Shown here: piece after piece, positions 1 to 7,526 of the stretch
Layout of the letters: every line of letters begins with the position of its first letter
Numbering within the stretch: position 1 is the first letter of the stretch
Source: Scatosoma sp045656625
GTDB lineage: Bacteria > Bacillota > Clostridia > Christensenellales > Borkfalkiaceae
Assembly: GCA_045656625.1 (NCBI GenBank)
Contig: JAZORL010000099.1
Coordinates: 1-9,969, forward strand
Direction: 5' to 3'
Length of the DNA: 9,969 nt
Made by a program: the position numbers and the translations under genes
Notes under the pieces: generated by a model
The model's database searches: none
Seen by the model: the letters and a program-made list of their open reading frames with translations, nothing else
Told to the model about the DNA's origin: nothing

Positions 1-30
1 GGGATTACCGTAGCTGGTTTGACAAGTTGT
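1..30 (+). other. Signal peptide end and lipobox of gene 1
   Basis: The frame of gene 1 begins here with a short hydrophobic stretch, GITVAGLTSC, and Cys10 is coded by TGT at 28-30. LTSC fits the bacterial lipobox, with Leu at -3, small residues at -2 and -1, and Cys at +1. A polar, Lys/Glu/Asn-rich linker follows, as is usual after the lipidated Cys. The positive n-region and most of the hydrophobic core lie before the window. Cleavage by signal peptidase II and anchoring to the outer face of the membrane are expected. A TTG at 19 could be mistaken for a start, but it sits inside this signal sequence. Confidence 0.85.
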
Positions 31-3000
31 ACCCCTAATAAAGAGGAAAGCAACAAGCAAACGGATAAAATGTCTACGCAATATGTAAATCAATATTTTA
101 ACGCCGAGGATTTATATCACGATCAAGCGTATATTTATATGTCTCCGTTGGAGCCTACGGCGAATGATGAAATCACATTAAGATTAAAATGTCTTTATGG
201 CGCTTGTCGTTCGGCGAAAATTTGGTATACAGAAGAAAACGGAACAAATTGTACGTTCCAGTCGGGAGATATGCGCTTTGAGATTTCGGACGTAAACGCA
301 AGATATGAATATTGGGTAGGGACTTTGCCTGCATCTTCAAAAACGAGAAGATATCATTTTTCTTTGACGAATGACAAAGAAACGATTTATTATAATTTCG
401 CAGGGTTGTCCGAAACACCTATCACGGCAACAGACGGCGAATGGATTATTATGCCGGATTTTACCACACCCGAATGGAGTAAAGGAACGATATGGTATTC
501 TGCGATGCCCGATTCGTTTTATAATGGGAATACGTTAAACGATAAAACCGGTGGCAGCTATGCTGACGCATGGGGAAATTATCATACTTCTATGAGCGGT
601 TATTTTGGCGGCGATTACGATGGTATAGAAGGAAAAGTAGACTATTTAAAAGAACTTGGCGTAGACAGCCTTTTCTTGAATCCTATATGGGTAACAACGC
701 ACCAAGCGGGTTATGGAGCGTTTGACTTTATGCAATCCGATTCGGCTTTTGGTAGCGAAGAAATGTTAAAACAGCTTGTTAATACGTTGCATGAAAACGA
801 AATGGAAATTATGCTCGATGCCGTTTTTGAATACATTAATGTTTCCAATGTCTTATACAATTCGGCACAAAATTATCCGTATATTGACGGCGCGCAATCC
901 TCGAACGATAGCTGGTATAATGTCGTTCAACGTCATGCAAACGGTGAAGCTGTATATAGTACTTGGGGCTCGCCGCTAATCAACTTTTCTAGTGAAATAG
1001 TGAGAGATTATTTTTATAGAAATGAAGATTCCGTCATGCAGTATTATTTGCGCGAGGTAGGAATTGATGGTTGGCGTATGGATGTAGGAAACCAACTTTC
1101 AGGAAGCGATAAAAATAATTTTGGCACGTCCACACAAATATTAGGCGATATGCGTCAATATGTTAAAGATGCCAATAAAGATGCTTTATTTCTTTCTGAA
1201 CATGCAAACGGCGATCAGTTTGATTATATCCTTGATTCAAAATGGAATTATTCTTTTGGATACGCTATTCGCGACTGGGCGGCGGGATTATCTAATCCAA
1301 GTGTTTTAATGAATACAATTGAAAACGGTGTTTTAGGGCTTCCGAGAAGCGTAGCAAACGCAAGCTATAATTTCCTTACCACGCACGATTTGCCTAGATT
1401 AATCGACATAGCGGAATATGAAGGTGGAGATAAGACGAGTATTTTTAACGCTGCCAACTTATTGATGTTTACCTTTGTTGGTTCGCCGTGTATTTTTTAT
1501 GGTGAAGAAGTGGGATTGACAGGTTTACATCTTTTAGAAAATTCTCAAGCGCAGTCTTTCTGGAATTCGATGGATTGGGACGAATCGGAATGGAATTACG
1601 AGATTTATAATATGACGAAAGCGCTTTCCGAGTTAAGAAAAACGTATCCTACGCTTTTTACTGATGGTGCATATTTGAATGTATACTCTAAGACGGATGC
1701 AAGCAATCCTTCTGGTATTATTTCTTTTGCACGTTTTGCGGAAGAGGGGGCGGCGATTACCGCTGTAAACCCTACACATTCTATTGTAAAGAATTTTGAA
1801 TTAAACGTAGGAAAAGTGGATAATCTTCGCGACGGAGACGTTTTGACGGATTATCTTACGGGTAGAACGTATACCGTAAAAGAGGGTAAGGTGACCATTG
1901 ACGTATACCCTGGTGGTTCTGTTTTGGTTACAGGCAAAGCGGCGAAAAATCTTGTTGGCAATAAATTAAAGACCAATATAGGAGACGCTGAATATAGTGC
2001 CGTATATACGGACAATAATAGCTATTCTATTGACGGCAAGGGAACAATTTCCGGCACGGCCGATAATTTTGGCTTTATTTATGAACGTGCCTTTGGTAAC
2101 GTTGAAGCTTCCGTGACGCTTTCGGGCGGTGATTATACGTTGATGATTCGTGATGGTTTATCGGCAGACGATTGCTTCTATGGGGTGAAAATTAGCGGTA
2201 ATAAGGTTCGTGCGTTCGCAAGAACGGAAAAGGGCGGTAACGTAAGCTATTTTACGACGAAACAGTTTAATGAGGGAACGAAAATTACCGTTGTTCGCGA
2301 TGATGATAACGCTGTTTATTATCTCGTGGATGGGAAAAAGTATGAAGCGTCTGTAATTAATGCGGACTATTACGTATATGCGGGTATTGGCGCGACAGGA
2401 AAAGCAACGGTAAAAGATTTCTCTTGTACATTAACCGAGCCGCAAAGAAGTACTGATTTCATATCGGGGATTGGTTCGTTTACATACGTGGATGGTAATT
2501 ATGCATTAGACGGCGGTTTGAAATTGCAGGGTGGAATTTTATATGCTCCTATTTCCATGGGAGATTTCACTGTAAAAACATTGCTTAAAACCATTCCTGA
2601 AAACGGTTGTGCGGGGCTTGCAATCGGCAATACAAACGATTATGTGTTTGTTGGTCGATATAATGGTGAAATTGTATTTGCGCACGTTACAGATGGAGAC
2701 GTGGCAATTTATGATAGCATTGCCGAGATAGAAGGCAACGTTGTTTTACAGCTTGAAAAAGTAGCAAATAAATATACGGCGATAGCCATTGATGAATCCG
2801 GTGAACAGGTGATTATCGGTAAGAATTTAATGGCGAATTACTCCGTAGTAAACGGAATGTTAGTAACGTCGGGTTGTGACGCTACGTTTGGATATTTCTC
2901 TTTTGGGGATGATATTGACGGGAAAGATGGTTTTGCTGCTTATAAAAAAGAAGGGAAGATAGACTTTGGTTTTACGACGACTACAAGCGGTTATCGTTAT

Positions 3001-4641
3001 GGTACTTCTGGCGGTGCTTGGGAATACGTCGTTGGCGGAATAGAGCAAACGGATATCAACGCGCAAAACGCGCATTATGCGTTTTCTGCAAATACGTTAA
3101 AAGATTTCCGTGCGACCTTTGCGTTAAGAGCGGAATTCAAGGATAGCAATTCGTACGTTCAAGCAATGTGGGCAAAACCTTCCGTAGGATCTGGGCAAGG
3201 TTATGCGCTTAGACTAACCCCTAACGGTAATTTAGCTCTTATAAATAGTAGGGGTGACGTTTTAGACGAATACGTCATTCAAGATTTTGTGCAAGGAAAG
3301 GAATACGATTTTACCTTATCGGTATATGGTAATCGTGCGTTTGTGTATTTGGGGACAGACGAAAAGCTTGTTCTTGAAACGGATTTGGTTGGTGGATCGG
3401 GCTATTTTAGCTGGACTGGAAATGGCGCAAAGTTTGCAATTTTGTCGTACGGTATTTTTGCGGCGGATGCTAATTATAAAGTAATGAACGGCGAAGTAAA
3501 CGTCTATGGAAATAGTTACGTCAAGGGTGGTATTGATATTGAATTATCGGGTGGTAGCGGAAATTACGGATATATGACAATGACGGATACCGCCGTTTCC
3601 GATTTTGCAATGTCGTTTAATTTGCAAATGATGCGAACAAGTTTAATTTCTCGTGGACGCTTCCGCTTCTATATCGGTGCAACGAGCGGTTACAATTCGC
3701 TAAATAATGGTTTGGCGGTACAGATTGACGATAAAGGCAGAATAAGCGTATGGGAGGACGGTAAGCAAACCGTAGAAAACGTCCAACTTGAGGCAATTGA
3801 CACAGAAAGCTGTTACCTTGTTATTGTTTATCGTGCGGGAAACTTGATTTTGTATAAATCGGACTACAATGAGTCGCTGATTTATACAAAGGATAAAATT
3901 GAAGAAATTTATTCTTATCAGGATAGTTTCTGTCGCTCGGGCGCAATGTCTTTCTTTGTGCAAAATGCGACGGTGAAGTTGGCAAATATTCGTGCAATTG
4001 CATTAGGCGAAAAAGATGATTATTCGACAAGTGAGCTGTTTACAAACTATTTCATTGATTCCCCTCCCGCACCGGAGCCTGAAATCGTTTCTTCGCCGGC
4101 AAAAGAAGGTTATAAAAACGACTTTTCGGATAAGGCGACGTTGGGTGACTTTACTCGTTATAGCGGTGCAATAGAAATCAAGGACGGAATGCTGGTTGTA
4201 GATGGTCTCAACGGGGAAAACTGGGATGCGGGAACAGGGCTCGCTTATGGTACGTTTGAGAATTTTGAGCTGACTGTAAGAGTAAAAATTCAAAACTTGT
4301 ATGGGTGGGGCGCAATAGAGTTTAATAAATCCTCTCCAAGCGTCAATCATCAACAGTCATCTCTTACGTTGATGCTTACGAGTAACGGCGGTAATTTGTA
4401 CCTTGGTAACGACGTGACGCAACCCAATTCTTCGGTTGGGGTTGTGTATGACGAGGAAGGTTTTATGACGGTTACACTTCGCGTGGAAAACGGTGTAATT
4501 ACCTTTAATTTGGGAGCCGAATCTGTATCGTTTGCAATTGCGGACCTTGCAAGAAACAATAATCTCACGAGTGGATTTATTTCGTTTAATGCAGGTTGCA
4601 ATAGAGTATATTTTGACGATTTGGAAATTAAGTTATTGTAA
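1..4641 (+). CDS. Surface lipoprotein GH13 (neopullulanase-like) alpha-glycosidase with multiple beta-sandwich modules, 5' partial
   Basis: The reading frame is open from base 1 and ends at TAA 4639-4641, giving 1546 visible residues; the true start lies upstream. The first visible residues end in lipobox LTSC (Cys10), then a polar linker, so the protein should be a secreted, lipid-anchored enzyme. Residues ~36-145 resemble the CBM34-type N-terminal domain of neopullulanases. Residues ~150-560 are a GH13 barrel: MPDSF at 169-173, FGGDYDGI, region II GWRMDVGN with nucleophile Asp361 and Arg359, region III SEH with acid/base Glu400, and region IV TTHD with Asp463. Domain C follows to ~645, then about five beta-sandwich modules to the end. 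Region I reads DAVFEY (273-278) instead of DxVxNH, so specificity may differ from starch enzymes. Typical neopullulanases have about 580-600 residues, so this protein is far longer. The family call is firm; the substrate is unknown. The triad assignment rests on motif alignment by eye. Confidence 0.92.
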   Translation, partial: GITVAGLTSCTPNKEESNKQTDKMSTQYVNQYFNAEDLYHDQAYIYMSPLEPTANDEITLRLKCLYGACRSAKIWYTEENGTNCTFQSGDMRFEISDVNARYEYWVGTLPASSKTRRYHFSLTNDKETIYYNFAGLSETPITATDGEWIIMPDFTTPEWSKGTIWYSAMPDSFYNGNTLNDKTGGSYADAWGNYHTSMSGYFGGDYDGIEGKVDYLKELGVDSLFLNPIWVTTHQAGYGAFDFMQSDSAFGSEEMLKQLVNTLHENEMEIMLDAVFEYINVSNVLYNSAQNYPYIDGAQSSNDSWYNVVQRHANGEAVYSTWGSPLINFSSEIVRDYFYRNEDSVMQYYLREVGIDGWRMDVGNQLSGSDKNNFGTSTQILGDMRQYVKDANKDALFLSEHANGDQFDYILDSKWNYSFGYAIRDWAAGLSNPSVLMNTIENGVLGLPRSVANASYNFLTTHDLPRLIDIAEYEGGDKTSIFNAANLLMFTFVGSPCIFYGEEVGLTGLHLLENSQAQSFWNSMDWDESEWNYEIYNMTKALSELRKTYPTLFTDGAYLNVYSKTDASNPSGIISFARFAEEGAAITAVNPTHSIVKNFELNVGKVDNLRDGDVLTDYLTGRTYTVKEGKVTIDVYPGGSVLVTGKAAKNLVGNKLKTNIGDAEYSAVYTDNNSYSIDGKGTISGTADNFGFIYERAFGNVEASVTLSGGDYTLMIRDGLSADDCFYGVKISGNKVRAFARTEKGGNVSYFTTKQFNEGTKITVVRDDDNAVYYLVDGKKYEASVINADYYVYAGIGATGKATVKDFSCTLTEPQRSTDFISGIGSFTYVDGNYALDGGLKLQGGILYAPISMGDFTVKTLLKTIPENGCAGLAIGNTNDYVFVGRYNGEIVFAHVTDGDVAIYDSIAEIEGNVVLQLEKVANKYTAIAIDESGEQVIIGKNLMANYSVVNGMLVTSGCDATFGYFSFGDDIDGKDGFAAYKKEGKIDFGFTTTTSGYRYGTSGGAWEYVVGGIEQTDINAQNAHYAFSANTLKDFRATFALRAEFKDSNSYVQAMWAKPSVGSGQGYALRLTPNGNLALINSRGDVLDEYVIQDFVQGKEYDFTLSVYGNRAFVYLGTDEKLVLETDLVGGSGYFSWTGNGAKFAILSYGIFAADANYKVMNGEVNVYGNSYVKGGIDIELSGGSGNYGYMTMTDTAVSDFAMSFNLQMMRTSLISRGRFRFYIGATSGYNSLNNGLAVQIDDKGRISVWEDGKQTVENVQLEAIDTESCYLVIVYRAGNLILYKSDYNESLIYTKDKIEEIYSYQDSFCRSGAMSFFVQNATVKLANIRAIALGEKDDYSTSELFTNYFIDSPPAPEPEIVSSPAKEGYKNDFSDKATLGDFTRYSGAIEIKDGMLVVDGLNGENWDAGTGLAYGTFENFELTVRVKIQNLYGWGAIEFNKSSPSVNHQQSSLTLMLTSNGGNLYLGNDVTQPNSSVGVVYDEEGFMTVTLRVENGVITFNLGAESVSFAIADLARNNNLTSGFISFNAGCNRVYFDDLEIKLL
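1951..4638 (+). other. Array of about five beta-sandwich (LamG/DUF1080-like) modules in gene 1
   Basis: After domain C of the GH13 enzyme, roughly 900 residues consist of alternating short beta strands and Gly/Asn/Asp turns. By eye they split into modules at about 1951-2442, 2443-2919, 2920-3471, 3472-4056 and 4111-4638. A proline-rich linker (SPPAPEPE, near 4057-4080) separates the last one. The last module begins with an FSD..LGDF pattern and ends with VYFDDLEIK, typical of concanavalin A-like jelly rolls. Recurring signatures include GxFSF or similar strands near each module end, and 'V(K)DF/YFSF' type closing strands. They probably bind carbohydrate or space the enzyme from the membrane. 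Boundaries are approximate and the family name is inferred from pattern, not from a profile search. Confidence 0.65.
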
Positions 4642-4644
4642 GGA
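4640..4644 (+). promoter_or_regulatory. Ribosome binding site of the GH106-like gene, overlapping the stop of gene 1
   Basis: AAGGA lies six bases before the ATG at 4651, and its first two bases are the last two of the TAA stop of gene 1. This decides the start of the second gene. It also indicates co-transcription and probable translational coupling of the two genes, which are only nine bases apart. Confidence 0.8.
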
Positions 4645-4650
4645 ATTATT

Positions 4651-7458
4651 ATGTACGGGAAATATTCAACTCTTGTCTTTTGGGCATGGAATGACAGAAT
4701 AACGCATGAGGGTATTGATAAGCAACTTCACGAGTTTTACGATGCTGGTATAGGTGGCGTTGTGATTCATGCCAGAGCGGGATTAAAAATTGAATATATG
4801 TCGGAAGAATGGCTGTCGCTTTTTGCGTATGCAGTAGATAGCGCAAAAGAGATTGGTTTGAAAGTGGTTATTTATGACGAAAACGGCTGGCCCTCCGGTT
4901 TTGCGGGGGGCGAAGTCGTCAAGCAAAATGCGGATTTTGCGATGAAAGAACTCGTATTTTACACAAAACGACCGCTTTCCGACGAAGTTATTTGCAGTTA
5001 TAAAAAGGTTGACGGGGTTTATGAGTTAGGCGGGAGTGATTTGTTTGTTTGCGCAAAGAGGAACCTTGATTATGTTGACGTGACGAATCAGGCGGTAACG
5101 GATACGTTTATTAGAGTAACGCACGAAAGGTATAAAGAGGTTTGTGGGGATGAATTTGGTAAAACGATTATCGGTGTTTTTACGGATGAACCGCAATATT
5201 CCTCCTTTGAGCACTTTGCTTATCCATATTCTAATGGAATAGATACGTCTTTTTTTGAATTCTGCGGATTAGACTTACAAAAGAATTTGTGGCGTCTATA
5301 TGCGGAAAAGGACGGGGAATTTAAAAAACTGTATTTGCAATTTTTTGCCAATAGGTTTATACAAAATTATACTTCGGTTATTGCGTCGTGGTGTAAGAAA
5401 AACGGGTTAGAAATGATGGGGCATTATAGCGCTGAAGACGGCGTTATTTCAAGTGCGTGCGGTAATGCAGGCGTTATGCCGCATTATCGACTTATGCAAC
5501 GGCCCGGTATCGACTATTTAGGTAGAAGATATCCTTCTCCCGTGCTTTTTAAACAATTAGAGTCGGTCAAAAATCAAGAAAAAAAGCAAATAGTTTTAAG
5601 TGAAAGCTACGGTGGTGCAGGCTGGGGCGCAACTCTTCAAGATTATACAAAAATGTGGTGTTATCAAGCGGCATTTGGGGTAAACCAGTTATGCGCACAT
5701 CTTTCCCCGTTTAGTATTTCCGGCGTAAGAAAAAGAGATTATCCTGGTTTCTTTTCGAGTGTGCAACCGTGGTGGGAGCACGCTAAAGCGTTTTTTGAAA
5801 GAGTGGAAGGATTAAATGAGCTTTTGTCCTCCGGTGTGGCAAAGAATAGAATTGCTGTCATTCATCCTGTTTCAGTTGCATTAAAACAAGAAAATTTTTC
5901 TGCGGAACAAAGAGAGTTATCAACGCAATTTAGGTTGCTTACCGAAAATTTAATAGATGCTCAGCTTGATTTTGATTACGTAGAAGAAAGTGCATTGAAG
6001 AATGCAAAAATAGACACGGATAGACTGATTATAGGTAGTTGTGCATACGAAGTTGTCTTAATGCTGAAAGAATCGTATAGCCAGGAAATAATGAAAAAGC
6101 TTGTCGGTGTAAAAACGGGCGTTGTTGGCGTGGATTTGTTTAATCGCCGCGCTGCTATTTGCAGATGGTTCGATGAACTTGGATATCGTCGTAATGCTTA
6201 TTTTTCCGATGGGGAGGATATTGTCAGCGATCTCATTGTTTCTTATAAAGAGCTTCAAAATGGCGAGGCGATGGTATATGCTTTTAATCAAAGTAACGAT
6301 GCGGACAAGACGGTTTATTTAAATGGTTTATTCCAATCCGTCAAGGAGGTACTGTTTAACGGGGAAGAAAGGGTATTGGCGGCGCAAACCCGTGGGAAGG
6401 GGGGCTTTTGTAAAGTATCCATCCCTGCTGGCTGCGGAAAAACTTTCATTTTTCAAAATGTATCCGTACAGCTTCAATCAAAAACGGAAAGACGCGTTCC
6501 CTTTATGGTTGAAAAATATAGCATTCAAGATAGGAATTGTCTTACCATCGATAGAGCTGCGTATTCTTTTGATGGGAAAGAGTATTCTACAATACAGGAC
6601 GTTATAAAAGTCGCATCGGATATTTATTCGGTGGGTGGAGATGTCTGGATAAAATATCAGTTTACGAATAAGTCAAGACAAAAAGAGATGACGTTATTTA
6701 CGGAAAACGGTTATCAAACTATTTTTGTAAATGGAAAGGTTCCAACCAAAAAAGAAGATAAATTTTTTGCGGAAAATCTTTTGGCGTACGATCTTTCCAA
6801 CTGTTTAGTAGAAGGGGAAAATTCGGTTGTTTTGCAATTCCATATTCCCCAAAACTTTACCGTACAGACGGATTGGGAATTTGAAAGTCAGAGGAATATT
6901 TATTTTCTTCCCGTAGAGGTAGAAAGTATTTATGTCGTCGGTGATTTTTCCGTCGAGACAAAACTGAGTTGGGCGACGCCCAAGTATCTCATGTGCGACG
7001 GGAACTTTGTTTTAGTGGACAAAGAAACCTCTTCGGTGAAGGATATCACGCAGGCAGGTGCTCCTTTCTATCGTGGCGCATTGGAAATTGTAGGTAAGGC
7101 GGTTTACGCAAACGGAGACGTTTGGCTTCAAGCGAAGTTTTTTGGCTCCTTATCTATTGTATATGTGAACGGAATTAAAGCTGGGGCGTTATTAAATAGA
7201 GAACCGCTTTGTATTACAAATTATTTGGTCAACGGTGAAAATGAAATAAAAATCGTTGTGTATTCAACAAACCGCAACTTGCTTGGCGCGCATCATCATT
7301 TGTGCGGAGAAGTGAAGATGACGGGGAGAAATACCTTTGAAGGAAAACGTGGATTTGAAGATTTTGTAAACGCAAACGTACCAGAAGAAACATATATCGA
7401 ATCGTATTCGTTTGTTCCGTTTGGTATGGAAGAAATTGAACTGATTATTAGGGAATAA
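4651..7458 (+). CDS. GH106-like (alpha-L-rhamnosidase-type) glycoside hydrolase, predicted cytoplasmic
   Basis: A complete 935-residue protein. The N-terminus goes straight into the catalytic fold (FWAWN at 10-14), with no signal peptide. Motifs typical of GH106 and its relatives, in order: GGVVIHARAGL (35-45), YMSEEW (49-54), DENGWPSGFAGG (76-87), a FTDEP motif (177-181), GHYSAED (257-263), SESYGGAGW (317-325), then the HLSPFSISGVRKRDYPG segment (350-366) and PWW (373-375). Glu180, Glu262 and Glu318 are the acidic candidates for catalysis; which pair acts is inference. A Rossmann-like middle region (~400-530) and two galactose-binding-like beta-sandwich regions follow, the last with YVNG (837-840), a GENEI strand and NRNLLGAHH (874-882), a hallmark ending of this group. 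Members release terminal alpha-L-rhamnose, but many relatives are uncharacterised, so substrate is tentative. Coupled to gene 1, it probably acts on imported oligosaccharides. Confidence 0.85.
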   Translation: MYGKYSTLVFWAWNDRITHEGIDKQLHEFYDAGIGGVVIHARAGLKIEYMSEEWLSLFAYAVDSAKEIGLKVVIYDENGWPSGFAGGEVVKQNADFAMKELVFYTKRPLSDEVICSYKKVDGVYELGGSDLFVCAKRNLDYVDVTNQAVTDTFIRVTHERYKEVCGDEFGKTIIGVFTDEPQYSSFEHFAYPYSNGIDTSFFEFCGLDLQKNLWRLYAEKDGEFKKLYLQFFANRFIQNYTSVIASWCKKNGLEMMGHYSAEDGVISSACGNAGVMPHYRLMQRPGIDYLGRRYPSPVLFKQLESVKNQEKKQIVLSESYGGAGWGATLQDYTKMWCYQAAFGVNQLCAHLSPFSISGVRKRDYPGFFSSVQPWWEHAKAFFERVEGLNELLSSGVAKNRIAVIHPVSVALKQENFSAEQRELSTQFRLLTENLIDAQLDFDYVEESALKNAKIDTDRLIIGSCAYEVVLMLKESYSQEIMKKLVGVKTGVVGVDLFNRRAAICRWFDELGYRRNAYFSDGEDIVSDLIVSYKELQNGEAMVYAFNQSNDADKTVYLNGLFQSVKEVLFNGEERVLAAQTRGKGGFCKVSIPAGCGKTFIFQNVSVQLQSKTERRVPFMVEKYSIQDRNCLTIDRAAYSFDGKEYSTIQDVIKVASDIYSVGGDVWIKYQFTNKSRQKEMTLFTENGYQTIFVNGKVPTKKEDKFFAENLLAYDLSNCLVEGENSVVLQFHIPQNFTVQTDWEFESQRNIYFLPVEVESIYVVGDFSVETKLSWATPKYLMCDGNFVLVDKETSSVKDITQAGAPFYRGALEIVGKAVYANGDVWLQAKFFGSLSIVYVNGIKAGALLNREPLCITNYLVNGENEIKIVVYSTNRNLLGAHHHLCGEVKMTGRNTFEGKRGFEDFVNANVPEETYIESYSFVPFGMEEIELIIRE

Positions 7459-7489
7459 AAGGATCCCGCATATTTTGCGGGATTCTTTT
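7459..7489 (+). terminator. Intrinsic terminator after the GH106-like gene
   Basis: ATCCCGCA at 7463-7470 pairs perfectly with TGCGGGAT at 7476-7483 around a five-base TATTT loop. The stem can be lengthened by G-C and G-U pairs at 7461-7462 and by the flanking A and T tracts. TTCTTTT follows the stem, giving a short U-tract. It begins immediately after the stop codon of gene 2, so it should end the transcript of genes 1 and 2. The U-tract is interrupted by one C, so some read-through into the third gene is possible. Confidence 0.85.
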
Positions 7490-7514
7490 GCAATACTTGT
7501 TCTGATATAGGCTT

Positions 7515-7520
7515 AGGAGA
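7515..7520 (+). promoter_or_regulatory. Ribosome binding site of the second GH13 gene
   Basis: AGGAGA lies six bases before the ATG at 7527 and fixes that start. The 68-base gap holds only the terminator and this site. I found no convincing -35/-10 pair between them, so the promoter of the third gene is unclear. Confidence 0.8.
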
Positions 7521-7526
7521 AATCTT

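Noticed and set aside
19..21. TTG as the start codon of the first gene
   Set aside because: The same frame is open to base 1 and encodes the end of a lipoprotein signal peptide, so the TTG is an internal Leu of the lipobox and the real start is upstream.
817..834. Region I changes read as a sign that the surface GH13 is catalytically dead
   Set aside because: The nucleophile, acid/base and transition-state Asp are all present with their motif contexts, and the paralogue shows the same changes, so altered specificity is more likely than inactivity.
4003..4353. Minus-strand open frame of 116 codons, the longest of several antisense frames
   Set aside because: It lies fully inside the GH13 lipoprotein gene, has no recognisable domain or clear ribosome binding site, and the sense frame codes for coherent beta-sandwich modules.
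6122..6607. Two consecutive plus-strand open frames within the GH106-like gene
   Set aside because: They are alternative-frame shadows of a continuous gene whose own frame shows family motifs on both sides, so there is no frameshift here.
7488..7510. Possible promoter TTGCAA ... GATATA before the second GH13 gene
   Set aside because: The spacing between the two boxes is only about 10 bases, much less than the 16-18 needed, and the first box lies in the terminator tail.
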